A stretch of 17,955 nt of DNA from UKL13-2 sp043773745 (GTDB lineage Bacteria > Pseudomonadota > Gammaproteobacteria > Burkholderiales > Usitatibacteraceae): positions 1 to 17,955 of the forward strand of contig JAYVEV010000062.1 of NCBI GenBank assembly GCA_043773745.1. Reading direction: 5' to 3'. The translations under genes and the position numbers were made by a program. Positions 7,058 through 14,352 of this stretch are shown piece after piece (the stretch's first letter is position 1; every line of letters starts with the position of its first letter). Below the pieces are notes generated by a model. It was not told the DNA's origin, ran no database searches, and saw nothing but the letters and a program-made list of their open reading frames with translations.

Positions 7058-7852
7058 TTACAGGTCGGGGGGCGGCGGTATAGATGGTGGTATTGATACA
7101 GGTACCGATGCTTTATTGCCCCGCATCAGCTCAATGCCTGCCATGACGTATCCGGATAATGTATAGCAAACAAATAAACCCCATAGCACATGCGATGGTT
7201 CGATCGTCACCACCAGGTAGCCCACCAGGATGGTTGGCACGACCCAAAAAGGCACGCTCTTGCGCAGGTTGAATTCTTTGCCGCTGTAATATTTGATATC
7301 GGTGACCATCGTGATACCGGCAAATACCGTGATGCTCCAAGCCAGCCAGTTAACATCATGACCGGCAATCTGATAATCATTAAACACCCAGATCATGCCC
7401 GCCACCAGCGCCGCGGCAGCCGGGCTGGGGATGCCCTGAAAATACTTTTTATCAATGATGCCGATATTGGTATTGAAGCGCGCCAGCCTCATGGCGGCGC
7501 AAGCAACATAAATAAACGCCGCCACCCAGCCCCACTTACCCATCGGCTTGAGTGCCCATTCATACATAATGAGCGCAGGCGCGGCCCCGAATGAAACCAT
7601 GTCTGACAGGGAATCAAACTGTGCGCCGAAATCACTTTGAGTGCGGGTCAGGCGGGCGACACGGCCATCCAGACCATCAAGCACCATCGCCACAAAAATA
7701 AATATGCAAGCCGTTTCAAACTTGCCATTCATGCCCTGCACAATCGCGTAAAAACCCGCGAACAATGCCGCCGCCGTAAATAAATTTGGCAGAATATAAA
7801 TGCCCTTTCGACGACGCTCGGGGTCGAGAAGGCCTTTCTTTTTAAGGGGCAT
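7058..7852 (-). CDS. pssA: CDP-diacylglycerol--serine O-phosphatidyltransferase
   Basis: PssA makes phosphatidylserine from CDP-diacylglycerol and serine in the inner membrane, and Psd encoded just upstream decarboxylates it. The protein has 264 residues from the ATG at 7852. A TTG two codons upstream (7858) has a better spaced GAG and could be the true start. The CDP-alcohol phosphotransferase signature D-G-x2-A-R-x8-G-x3-D-x3-D is complete: Asp62, Gly63, Ala66, Arg67, Gly76, Asp80, Asp84. Several membrane spans surround it (LPNLFTAAALFAGFYAIV, ACIFIFVAMVL, and later ones). This is the multi-span PssA type (type II), not the E. coli phospholipase-D-like type. The tail is proline-rich. The 169-base gap to psd shows no terminator or gene, so the two are probably cotranscribed. 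Confidence 0.95.
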   Translation of the reverse strand: MPLKKKGLLDPERRRKGIYILPNLFTAAALFAGFYAIVQGMNGKFETACIFIFVAMVLDGLDGRVARLTRTQSDFGAQFDSLSDMVSFGAAPALIMYEWALKPMGKWGWVAAFIYVACAAMRLARFNTNIGIIDKKYFQGIPSPAAAALVAGMIWVFNDYQIAGHDVNWLAWSITVFAGITMVTDIKYYSGKEFNLRKSVPFWVVPTILVGYLVVTIEPSHVLWGLFVCYTLSGYVMAGIELMRGNKASVPVSIPPSIPPPPDL

Positions 7853-8021
7853 TGACAATTTTTATCTCAAGTTATCAAAAGGACTGGTATCACAAGATTG
7901 TAGCGGAACGACTCGCCAGCGGGGATTTTGATTTATTTGCGCCAAAAGTAAACTCCTTTACCGGCGGGGTATTCGAGACCAATAGGGCTGAAACGGCACG
8001 CCCAGCTTTCACTTTGCGAAA

Positions 8022-8864
8022 TTAGCTGTCGCTCATCTTTTCACCCATCTTAATGACATTGGCGGGCGACCAATCGGTGTTAAACCGCCATGTATTGGGG
8101 GGAAACAGCATCACTACTGTGGAGCCCAGCAAAAACCGCCCCATCTCCTCGCCTTTTTTAAGCGAAATATTTTGATCATCGTATCGCCACTCGCGAATTT
8201 CGCCAGTGCGTGGCGGATTAACCACGCCATGCCAAACCGTGGCCATACTGCCGACGATAGTCGCACCTACCAAGGTCAATATAAATGCTCCTGCCGCGGA
8301 CTCGAACACGCAAACCACCCGCTCATTGCGCGCAAACACACCCGGCACTCCACGAGCTGTGGTGGGATTCACCGAGAATAATTCACCCGGCACATAGATC
8401 ATGCGCGTGAGGCGGCCATCACAGGGCATGTGGATACGGTGATAATCCTTGGGACTTAAATACAGCGTTGCAAAACTACCGTTTTCGAATTGTCCAGCCA
8501 GTTCGCGATCACCGCCCAGCAGCGTGCTGGTTGAATAGTAATGGCCCTTGGCCTGAAAAATCTGATCATGTTCAATTGCGCCGAATTGACTAATGGCACC
8601 GTCAACCGGGCAAATGAAATCAGCCGCACTGAGCGGTCGCGCGTCTGTCCGCAACGCGCGCGTGAAGAATTCATTGAAGCTCGCGTAGCTTGAAATATCC
8701 GGATTAGCCGCCTCGGCCATGTTCACTTGATAACGCCCTACAAACCAGCGGATTAGGCTCGCCGTCCAATGCCCCCCTTTTGCGCCCGCAATTTTTCCCG
8801 CGAGCAGGGTGAGGGCTTGTTTGGGTAAAAAATATTGCGGCAGTACTGCGAGTCGATCAGACAA
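8022..8864 (-). CDS. psd: Phosphatidylserine decarboxylase proenzyme
   Basis: Psd converts phosphatidylserine to phosphatidylethanolamine at the inner membrane, using a pyruvoyl group formed by self-cleavage. The protein has 280 residues from a TTG at 8864. No in-frame ATG gives a sensible N-terminus and no strong ribosome site is visible. The catalytic set is complete: Asp88 (CPVDGAISQFG), His145 (YHRIHMPCDG) and the cleavage motif Leu-Gly-Ser-Thr at 246-249, with Ser248 becoming the pyruvoyl group. These match Asp90, His147 and Ser254 of the E. coli enzyme. It is the first gene of a psd-pssA unit with its own promoter, after the ilvC terminator. Confidence 0.96.
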   Translation of the reverse strand: MSDRLAVLPQYFLPKQALTLLAGKIAGAKGGHWTASLIRWFVGRYQVNMAEAANPDISSYASFNEFFTRALRTDARPLSAADFICPVDGAISQFGAIEHDQIFQAKGHYYSTSTLLGGDRELAGQFENGSFATLYLSPKDYHRIHMPCDGRLTRMIYVPGELFSVNPTTARGVPGVFARNERVVCVFESAAGAFILTLVGATIVGSMATVWHGVVNPPRTGEIREWRYDDQNISLKKGEEMGRFLLGSTVVMLFPPNTWRFNTDWSPANVIKMGEKMSDS

Positions 8865-8897
8865 AATAGTAACCAGTCGATATTAAGTGTGGCATTG

Positions 8898-8927
8898 ATT
8901 ATAACGGCAGCATATTTAAAATATCAG
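8898..8927 (-). promoter_or_regulatory. Sigma-70 promoter of psd-pssA
   Basis: On the minus strand CTGATA (8922-8927), an 18-base spacer and a perfect TATAAT (8898-8903) lie between the ilvC terminator and the psd start. The predicted transcript starts near 8891, giving a leader of about 26 bases. Confidence 0.55.
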
Positions 8928-8963
8928 CACATTCAATCGGACAGTAATCGCACCCCACAAAAT

Positions 8964-8989
8964 AAAAAAGCCGGCATCCCGGCTTTTTT
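8964..8989 (-). terminator. Intrinsic terminator after ilvC, usable on both strands
   Basis: AAAAAAGCCGG (8964-8974) and CCGGCTTTTTT (8979-8989) form a long perfect stem with a short loop. On the minus strand the U-run follows the G/C stem directly, about 15 bases after the ilvC stop. It separates ilvBNC from psd-pssA. Confidence 0.92.
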
Positions 8990-9003
8990 ATTAATGAGTT
9001 CAA

Positions 9004-10020
9004 TTAGTTTTTTGACTGATCAACCAGCTTGTTCTTTTTAATCCAAGGCATCATTGACCGCAACTTCGCCCCCACATCCTCAATCGGATGCTCAGCTAAC
9101 AAACGGCGACGCGCCGTCAGTGTCGGCGCTCCTGCTTTATTTTCGAGGATGAATGACTTCGCGTATTCGCCGGTTTGAATGTCGTGCAGGATCTGCTTCA
9201 TCACCGCTTTAGTTTCTTTGGTGATGACCCGCGGCCCACTCACGTACTCGCCGTATTCGGCGTTATTGGAGATCGAGTAATTCATGTTGGCGATGCCGCC
9301 TTCATAGATTAAATCGACGATCAGCTTGGTTTCGTGCAGGCACTCGAAGTACGCCATCTCAGGCGCATAGCCTGCTTCGACCAACGTTTCAAAACCGGCT
9401 TTGATTAGCTCAACGATACCGCCGCAGAGCACCGCTTGTTCGCCGAACAAATCGGTTTCGGTTTCTTCGCGGAAATTGGTTTGAATAACGCCCCCGCGTG
9501 AGCCGCCAATGGCCTTAGCGTAGGAGAGTGCGAGGTCGCGTGCTTTGCCGGATTTATCGACGTGGATCGCGATCAGAGCCGGCACACCGCCGCCGCCCGT
9601 GTAGGTCGAACGCACCAAATGGCCGGGACCTTTGGGCGCGATCATGATCACATCCAAATCTTCGCGCGGGGTCACCACACCATAGTGAACATTGAAGCCG
9701 TGTGCAAAAGCCAACGCGGCACCTTTTTTAATGTTTGGCGCAACTTCAGCTTTGTAGACGTCGCCAATGTTTTCATCGGGCAATAACATCATGACCAGAT
9801 CGGCTGATTTCACGGCATCGGCAACTTCTGCAACTTTGAGACCGGCTTTTTTTGCCTTGTCCCAGGAGGCCCCGCCCTTACGCAAGCCGACTGTAACCTT
9901 GACGCCCGAGTCGTTCAGGTTCTGTGCATGTGCATGGCCCTGTGAGCCATAGCCCACGATGGTGACTTTTTTGCCTTTGATCAGCGAGAGGTCACAGTCT
10001 TTGTCGTAATAAACTTTCAT
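9004..10020 (-). CDS. ilvC: Ketol-acid reductoisomerase (NADP+), class I
   Basis: IlvC catalyses Mg-dependent isomerisation and NADPH reduction of acetolactate and acetohydroxybutyrate, the second shared step of valine, leucine and isoleucine synthesis. The 338-residue length is that of the short class I enzyme. The ATG has AAGGA seven bases upstream. The N-terminal Rossmann domain shows VTIVGYGSQGHAHAQNL (GYGSQG at 23-28) and GLRKGGASW, whose Arg/Lys fit NADPH binding. His107 (AFAHGFN) is the conserved catalytic His. The knotted C-terminal domain has Asp190 and Glu194 (ETDLFGEQAVLCGG) as metal ligands, then AYFECLHETKLIVDLIYEGG. Last gene of the ilvBNC unit, 50 bases after ilvN. Confidence 0.97.
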   Translation of the reverse strand: MKVYYDKDCDLSLIKGKKVTIVGYGSQGHAHAQNLNDSGVKVTVGLRKGGASWDKAKKAGLKVAEVADAVKSADLVMMLLPDENIGDVYKAEVAPNIKKGAALAFAHGFNVHYGVVTPREDLDVIMIAPKGPGHLVRSTYTGGGGVPALIAIHVDKSGKARDLALSYAKAIGGSRGGVIQTNFREETETDLFGEQAVLCGGIVELIKAGFETLVEAGYAPEMAYFECLHETKLIVDLIYEGGIANMNYSISNNAEYGEYVSGPRVITKETKAVMKQILHDIQTGEYAKSFILENKAGAPTLTARRRLLAEHPIEDVGAKLRSMMPWIKKNKLVDQSKN

Positions 10021-10070
10021 TTACATTCCTTGATAGCGGTAATAAAAATATTTTTGTGGTGGCTCTGTTT

Positions 10071-10562
10071 CTAAACTTTAATGATCCATTCACCACGACC
10101 CAAACCACAGGCACCAGTGCGAACCGTTTCTAAAATCAGCGCTCGATCAAGCGCTTCTAAAAATGCATCGAGCTTCTCGCCGGTACCGGTCAGCTCAACG
10201 ACATAGGTTTTTTCGGTGATATCAATCACTCTCGCACGAAAAATATCGGCGGTGCGCTTGAGCTCTTCACGGTCTTTGCCGACAGCCCGCAATTTCACCA
10301 GCATTAATTCACGCTCGACATGCTTGCCCTCGTTCAAATCAACGATTTTAACGATATCAACAAGCTTGTTTACCTGCTTGGTGATTTGTTCAATCACATC
10401 ATCGGAGCCCGAGGTAACAATGGTCATACGCGACAGCGTGCCATCCTCGGTCGGGGCCACCGTCAGGGATTCAATATTGTAGCCGCGCGCGGAAAAAAGT
10501 CCGGCCACCCGTGAGAGTGCACCGGCTTCGTTTTCGATCAGTATGGAGAGAATATGGCGCAT
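10071..10562 (-). CDS. ilvN: Acetolactate synthase small (regulatory) subunit
   Basis: This 163-residue protein (also called IlvH) binds the IlvB catalytic subunit, raises its activity and gives valine feedback inhibition. An N-terminal ACT domain covers about 1-75: MRHILSILIENEAGALSRVA, then ARGYNIESLTVAPTED and SRMTIVTSG. The C-terminal ACT-like half contains EKTYVVELTGTGEKLDAFLE. Length and order are those of the standard family. The gene lies 25 bases after ilvB and 50 before ilvC, in one operon. The ribosome site is weak (A-rich sequence before the ATG), so translational coupling to ilvB is possible. Confidence 0.96.
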   Translation of the reverse strand: MRHILSILIENEAGALSRVAGLFSARGYNIESLTVAPTEDGTLSRMTIVTSGSDDVIEQITKQVNKLVDIVKIVDLNEGKHVERELMLVKLRAVGKDREELKRTADIFRARVIDITEKTYVVELTGTGEKLDAFLEALDRALILETVRTGACGLGRGEWIIKV

Positions 10563-10587
10563 TTTTTAGGTTTTATTGGATGTGAGA

Positions 10588-12339
10588 TTACAGGTCTTCG
10601 GCCAAAATCATTTCCGAAATCCCCTTGCCGCCGGGCACCATCGGAAATACATTCTCAGTCTGATCGGTGATGAAATTCATGAACACCAGACGATCTTTCA
10701 TCGCAAATGCATCTTTTAATGCACCTTCCACATCGCCCGGTTTTTCGATTTTCATGCCGACGTGACCGTAGGCTTCAGCAAGTTTTTCAAAGTCAGGAAG
10801 CGCATCCATATATGACTCGGAATGCCGGTTACCGTGAAAAAATTCTTGCCACTGGCGCACCATGCCTAGATAGCGGTTGTTGAGCAGAATAACCTTCACT
10901 GGAATGTTGTATTGCTTGCAGGTGGAGAGTTCCTGAATGTTCATCTGGATGGAGCCTTCTCCCGTCACGCAAGCCACATCAAGCTCGGGAAATGCAAGCT
11001 TGCAACCCATAGCATAAGGTAACCCCACGCCCATTGTGCCCAGCCCACCCGAGTTGATCCAGCGGCGCGGTTTATCGAAGCCATAATATTGCGCCGCCCA
11101 CATTTGATGCTGCCCCACATCGGAGGTAACAATCGCATCGCCCTTAGTGATTTCATGCAGTTTCTGCACGACGTATTGCGGCTTGATAATCTCGGTCGAG
11201 GTCTTGTATTTCAGGCAATTTTTAGCCCGCCACTCAGCGATTTGCTTCCACCACGCGATGATTTTACCGGGCTTTTGTTCAGCTGCTTTAAGCTGGCTGA
11301 GAAGATCCAGCAGTACATCCTTGATGTTGCCGACAATCGGTACATCGACTTTCACCCGCTTGGAAATAGAGGAGGGATCAATATCGATATGAATGATTTT
11401 GCGGGTGGGATTACCGGCGCTGAAATGCGTTGGGTTGCCGATCACGCGATCATCGAACCGCGCACCAATCGCGATCAGCACATCACAATGCTGCATGGCC
11501 ATATTGGCTTCGACCGTGCCGTGCATACCGAGCATGCCCAGAAATTGTTTGTCCGAAGCTGGATATGCACCCAAGCCCATCAGCGTATTCGTGCACGGAT
11601 AGCCCAGCAGGCGTACCAGCTCGGTTACTTGTGGTGATGCATCACCCAATATGGCACCGCCACCGATATAAAGCATCGGGCGTTCCGCATCAAGCAGCAT
11701 CTGCATGGCTTTCTTAATCTGCCCGCTATGGCCTTTGCTGATCGGCTTATAGGAGCGCATTTCGACTGATTCCGGATAGTGGTATGGCGTCTTGGCCATC
11801 GATACATCTTTAGGGATATCTACTACCACCGGACCGGGTCGACCCGTCGCGGCGATATAGAAGGCCTTTTTCAAGGTGACAGCCAAATCGGCCACGTCTT
11901 TTACCAAAAAATTATGCTTCACACAGGGACGGGTGATACCAACGGTATCGCACTCTTGAAATGCGTCTTGGCCGATTGCGTAAGTAGGCACTTGCCCCGT
12001 GATGATCACCATCGGGATGGAATCCATATACGCGGTGGCAATACCGGTAATCGCATTGGTGACGCCCGGGCCCGATGTGACCAGCGCAACACCGGCGCGC
12101 CCCGTTGCACGGGCATAAGCATCAGCCGCATGCACGGCCGCCTGCTCATGGCGCACGAGAATATGTTTAAAACCATCCTGCTTATAAATTTCGTCGTAAA
12201 TAACCAGTACGGCACCACCGGGATAACCGAACACAAATTCAGTTCCTTCGGCTTTTAAGGCGCGGCAGAGAATTTCTGCGCCACTAAGGGTTTCGCCGGC
12301 AACGATTGTCCGGGCTTGGGGGAGTTCTGAGAGTTTCAT
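10588..12339 (-). CDS. ilvB: Acetolactate synthase large (catalytic) subunit
   Basis: IlvB is the thiamine-diphosphate enzyme that makes acetolactate or acetohydroxybutyrate from pyruvate, the first shared step of branched-chain synthesis. From the ATG at 12339 it has 583 residues. Upstream in-frame starts at 12372, 12417 and 12423 are rejected because the latter two fall inside an intrinsic terminator and none has a good ribosome site. Domains in order: TPP-PYR (FVFGYPGGAVLVIYDE, with the cofactor-activating Glu65 in RHEQAAVHAADAYARATG), the central FAD-binding domain, and TPP-PP (TSDVGQHQMWAAQYY, then GEGSIQMNIQELSTCKQYNI and LLNNRYLGMVRQW). The metal motif reads GEG rather than GDG; I recall Glu here as common in betaproteobacterial relatives. 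First gene of ilvBNC. Confidence 0.96.
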   Translation of the reverse strand: MKLSELPQARTIVAGETLSGAEILCRALKAEGTEFVFGYPGGAVLVIYDEIYKQDGFKHILVRHEQAAVHAADAYARATGRAGVALVTSGPGVTNAITGIATAYMDSIPMVIITGQVPTYAIGQDAFQECDTVGITRPCVKHNFLVKDVADLAVTLKKAFYIAATGRPGPVVVDIPKDVSMAKTPYHYPESVEMRSYKPISKGHSGQIKKAMQMLLDAERPMLYIGGGAILGDASPQVTELVRLLGYPCTNTLMGLGAYPASDKQFLGMLGMHGTVEANMAMQHCDVLIAIGARFDDRVIGNPTHFSAGNPTRKIIHIDIDPSSISKRVKVDVPIVGNIKDVLLDLLSQLKAAEQKPGKIIAWWKQIAEWRAKNCLKYKTSTEIIKPQYVVQKLHEITKGDAIVTSDVGQHQMWAAQYYGFDKPRRWINSGGLGTMGVGLPYAMGCKLAFPELDVACVTGEGSIQMNIQELSTCKQYNIPVKVILLNNRYLGMVRQWQEFFHGNRHSESYMDALPDFEKLAEAYGHVGMKIEKPGDVEGALKDAFAMKDRLVFMNFITDQTENVFPMVPGGKGISEMILAEDL

Positions 12340-12379
12340 AATGGATTCGCCATGAGCGGTGGAACAGGGCATATTTAAT

Positions 12380-12442
12380 TTAATGCCGACAAAAAAACAA
12401 ATGGAAACATGACCCATACACACTACTTCGGTGTGTTGGCAT
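12380..12442 (-). CDS. Possible 20-codon upstream frame over the ilvB leader terminator
   Basis: An ATG at 12442 opens a 20-residue frame (begins MPTHRSSVYGS, ends at TAA 12380-12382). AGGGG lies eight bases upstream, the best-spaced ribosome site in the ilvB leader. The frame covers nearly the whole terminator hairpin, so translating ribosomes would prevent it from folding. The peptide is not rich in Leu, Ile or Val, which argues against classical attenuation. It may be chance. Confidence 0.3.
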   Translation of the reverse strand: MPTHRSSVYGSCFHLFFCRH

Positions 12443-12452
12443 CGTCGTTTCC
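12391..12452 (-). terminator. Intrinsic terminator in the ilvB leader (attenuator-like)
   Basis: On the minus strand the following segments pair in order: GGAAAC, ATG, CCA and ACACAC with GTGTGT, TGG, CAT and GTTTCC. That gives 18 base pairs with small bulges and the 7-base loop CGAAGTA. The tail ATTTGTTTTTTT follows at once. It ends about 52 bases before the ilvB ATG and points toward ilvB, with no gene upstream on that strand needing a terminator, so it most likely controls read-through into ilvBNC. Confidence 0.7.
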
Positions 12453-12597
12453 CCTAGATTGGGTTGGCTCTGCGGGGGTAGCACCGTTGTGCGGCAGCCG
12501 AAAATCCCAAGCCCTTAAACTTTTAGCAAGCGACAAACTCACGCAATTTCATGCTTGGCGGGGGTCTCCCGGTGAATTGTGCAGTGCACTATTTCAT
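12453..12597 (-). promoter_or_regulatory. Structured 5' leader of ilvB ahead of the attenuator
   Basis: This is the transcribed stretch between the ilvB promoter and the terminator. Visible pairings include GCAC-AACG-GTGC, and GGCTT with GAGCC enclosing GGG with CCC. The only short frames are a 9-residue one starting MKLREF at about 12552 and a GTG-started one of similar low interest; neither is rich in branched-chain codons. I recognise no known riboswitch consensus. What senses amino-acid level here is not evident. Confidence 0.35.
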
Positions 12598-12626
12598 ACC
12601 TTACCGATTGCAAGCGAACTGGTCAA
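12598..12626 (-). promoter_or_regulatory. Sigma-70 promoter candidate of ilvBNC
   Basis: On the minus strand TTGACC (12621-12626), a 17-base spacer and TAAGGT (12598-12603) form a good promoter. Transcription would start near 12591, giving a leader of about 250 bases that includes the terminator at 12391-12452. Confidence 0.5.
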
Positions 12627-12655
12627 GCACAACGATATACTGATTGCCAAAAAAC

Positions 12656-12684
12656 TTGCTAGACTCTGGTGAGATAGCAATAAT
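12656..12684 (+). promoter_or_regulatory. Sigma-70 promoter candidate of the sigma-factor operon
   Basis: TTGCTA (12656-12661), a 17-base spacer and AATAAT (12679-12684) point toward the sigma factor gene. The -35 box is also one arm of an inverted repeat, TTGCTA-N13-TAGCAA (12656-12680), which could be an operator. The leader would be about 126 bases. Confidence 0.4.
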
Positions 12685-12764
12685 TTTTAGAGTATTGCGT
12701 ACATGCTGCCGTGCGCTGTTGACCTGCACTTATTCCGCTTATTCTTGAATAACAGCAAAAAAGT

Positions 12765-12779
12765 GTTACCTAATGTAAC
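12765..12779. repeat. Small inverted repeat upstream of the sigma factor gene
   Basis: GTTAC-CTAAT-GTAAC lies about 38 bases before the sigma factor start. It could be an operator or a small RNA hairpin in the leader. I see no third copy. Confidence 0.25.
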
Positions 12780-12816
12780 GCGACCATCAAACGATTTTTG
12801 ATTTGCGAGGAATGCC

Positions 12817-13407
12817 CTGGCTACTGCAAAAGAAATGTCGGAGTTTTTAGCCTCCGTCGAACGTAGAGCATTCAAACAAGCTGTTTTCGCGGTAAAGCAG
12901 GACGAGTCCGCGCTGGATATCGTCCAAGACGCGATGATGAAACTCGCCGAAAAATATGCCGCCAAGCCTGCTGAAGAGCTGCCCATGTTGTTCCAGCGCA
13001 TCTTGCAGAACACAATCCGCGATTGGTATCGGCGCACCAAAGTACGTACCACTTGGACTTCGCTGTTTTCGTCTTTTGGCGGCAATAATGAGGACGGCGA
13101 CGAGCGTGATTTTCTGGAAACGCTGGAAGCCGAGAATACTTCAAGCGTGCCAGTCACGCCGATTGACCAGCTGGAACAGTCCCAAACGCTGAAAATTATT
13201 GAAGAAGCGGTCGAGCGTTTGCCCGCTCGTCAACGCGAAGCGTTTATGTTGCGTTACTGGGAGGAACTAGATGTTGCTGAAACCGCTAGCGCAATGGGCT
13301 GCTCTGAAGGCAGCGTAAAAACCCATTGTTCACGGGCAGTTCACGCACTTTCTTTGTTGCTACAGGCCAAAGGCATAACGCTCGAAACCTTACCGCGACC
13401 ATACTAG
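12817..13407 (+). CDS. ECF-like RNA polymerase sigma factor (sigma-70 family), CTG start
   Basis: From CTG at 12817 the product has 196 residues and begins M-A-T-A-K-E-M-S-E-F-L, which fits how I recall relatives beginning. AGGA lies five bases before this CTG. The first in-frame ATG (12835) has no ribosome site, and an ATG at 12812 is out of frame. Region 2 is about residues 15-80 (ESALDIVQDAMMKLAEKY, LFQRILQNTIRDWYRR). An acidic linker follows, then region 4 at about 135-185 with a helix-turn-helix (LPARQREAFMLRYWEELDVA, ETASAMGCSEGSVKTHCSRA). There is no region 3, as in ECF sigma factors. It leads an operon with DUF3619, DUF3106 and RDD genes. Its regulon is unknown. Confidence 0.85.
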   Translation: MATAKEMSEFLASVERRAFKQAVFAVKQDESALDIVQDAMMKLAEKYAAKPAEELPMLFQRILQNTIRDWYRRTKVRTTWTSLFSSFGGNNEDGDERDFLETLEAENTSSVPVTPIDQLEQSQTLKIIEEAVERLPARQREAFMLRYWEELDVAETASAMGCSEGSVKTHCSRAVHALSLLLQAKGITLETLPRPY

Positions 13408-13453
13408 TAGTTACGTATATCCGTTGATTACCCAAAATCTTCAGGCCAAGATC

Positions 13454-13828
13454 ATGAATGAAAAAGAAATTGCACAAAAAGTAACACGCACCCTTAGCTG
13501 GGGGCTATCCCGCATTGACGACGACAAACTCGCCAAACTCCGCACGGCACGCCAAAAAGCCATGGCGAATTATCGCGAGCCCATAAACGTTTTGGGTTTG
13601 GTAACCGTTTCGGGGCAAACCTTGGATGTATCAAGCTGGATGCGTAAGCCTATGTTTTGGCTGTCTATTTTAACAGTTGCCGTAGCAGCTGTGGCCTATA
13701 ACGCCATGGATGACGATATTGTTGATGAAAGCGGCGCTCTTGATGCGCAGCTTTTGACGGGCGAATTGCCGATTAATGCGTTCTTGGACAAGGATTTCCA
13801 ATCGTGGGTGAAAGACTCATCTCGCTAA
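13454..13828 (+). CDS. DUF3619 family single-pass membrane protein
   Basis: This 124-residue protein starts at the ATG 13454, with AGG about nine bases upstream; an in-frame TTG at 13424 would add ten residues unlike the family. Residues 1-65 are polar and helical (MNEKEIAQKVTRTLSWGLSR and on), one membrane span lies at about 67-84 (MFWLSILTVAVAAVAYNA), and the last 40 residues end in ALDAQLLTGELPINAFLDKD, a DUF3619 signature. It lies 46 bases after the sigma gene. A small protein with a cytoplasmic head and one span directly after an ECF sigma gene has the position and topology of an anti-sigma factor, but no ZAS zinc motif is present. That role is inference. Confidence 0.82.
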   Translation: MNEKEIAQKVTRTLSWGLSRIDDDKLAKLRTARQKAMANYREPINVLGLVTVSGQTLDVSSWMRKPMFWLSILTVAVAAVAYNAMDDDIVDESGALDAQLLTGELPINAFLDKDFQSWVKDSSR

Positions 13829-14343
13829 TTGCGAGAGTACCAACATTTGTAGTTTTAGCTGTTTTGTTAGCAGCCTCATCGTTTATCGCGCTGACAATGC
13901 CGATTACAGCCAGCGCACAGTCGCCAACCGCAACCCCGCCTCAAAACCAGCCAAAAGCACAAATACCCAGCGATAGCCAAAAAGCTGTGCCGCCCGTTGC
14001 CTGGAAAAAAGTTCCCGGGCCCGAACGTAAAGTGCTAGCACCGCTGGAAAAAGACTGGGACCAGTTTCCCGGGTATCAGCACCGCAAACTCATTGGTGCT
14101 GCTAAGGCATATCCGAAGCTATTACCTATTCAGCAAGAACGCTTTCAGGAGCGCATCAAAGAATGGGCCAAACTCACACCCGCCCAGCGGCATGCCGCAC
14201 GCGATAAATACAAAAATCTCTCCAGCCTGCCACCGCAAAAGCAATATGAACTGAGAGAACGTTGGAGCGAGAAATCCGAAAAGGCGCAACAATCTACTGC
14301 CCCTGTTCCAACACCTGCTGAGTCGGGTGCCACCGTTAAATAG
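13804..14343 (+). CDS. Exported DUF3106 family protein
   Basis: This 179-residue protein starts at GTG 13804, with AGGA nine bases upstream, and overlaps the DUF3619 gene by 25 bases. A signal peptide runs to about residue 38 (VVLAVLLAASSFIALTMPITASAQ). A proline-rich linker follows, then the DUF3106 region at about 75-160: VLAPLEKDWDQFP, YPKLLPIQQERFQERIKEWA, KLTPAQRHAARDKY and SLPPQKQYELRERW. These are repeated LxPxQ(Q)-type helices. The LTPAQR at 124-129 recalls the LTxxQ motif of periplasmic CpxP/Spy/ZraP proteins, though similarity outside the motif is not obvious. Probably periplasmic; function unknown. Confidence 0.82.
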   Translation: MGERLISLIARVPTFVVLAVLLAASSFIALTMPITASAQSPTATPPQNQPKAQIPSDSQKAVPPVAWKKVPGPERKVLAPLEKDWDQFPGYQHRKLIGAAKAYPKLLPIQQERFQERIKEWAKLTPAQRHAARDKYKNLSSLPPQKQYELRERWSEKSEKAQQSTAPVPTPAESGATVK

Positions 14344-14352
14344 GCGGTAATT

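Noticed and set aside
7853..8021. 169-base gap between psd and pssA
   Set aside because: Searched for a small gene, promoter or terminator and saw none; treated as an untranslated spacer within one unit.
10044..10055. A/T palindrome AAAAATATTTTT between ilvN and ilvC
   Set aside because: No G/C stem, so it is not a credible terminator; A/T-rich gaps give such palindromes by chance.
12456..12600. tmRNA or ykkC-type riboswitch in the ilvB leader
   Set aside because: Fragments such as GCAAGCGAC (plus strand) and CCGGGAGA (minus strand) looked suggestive, but the order and remaining conserved elements do not fit either RNA.
12409..12672. 87-codon plus-strand open frame between ilvB and the sigma factor gene
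   Set aside because: It runs antisense through the ilvB leader, its terminator and its promoter, has no convincing ribosome site, and its product resembles nothing I know.
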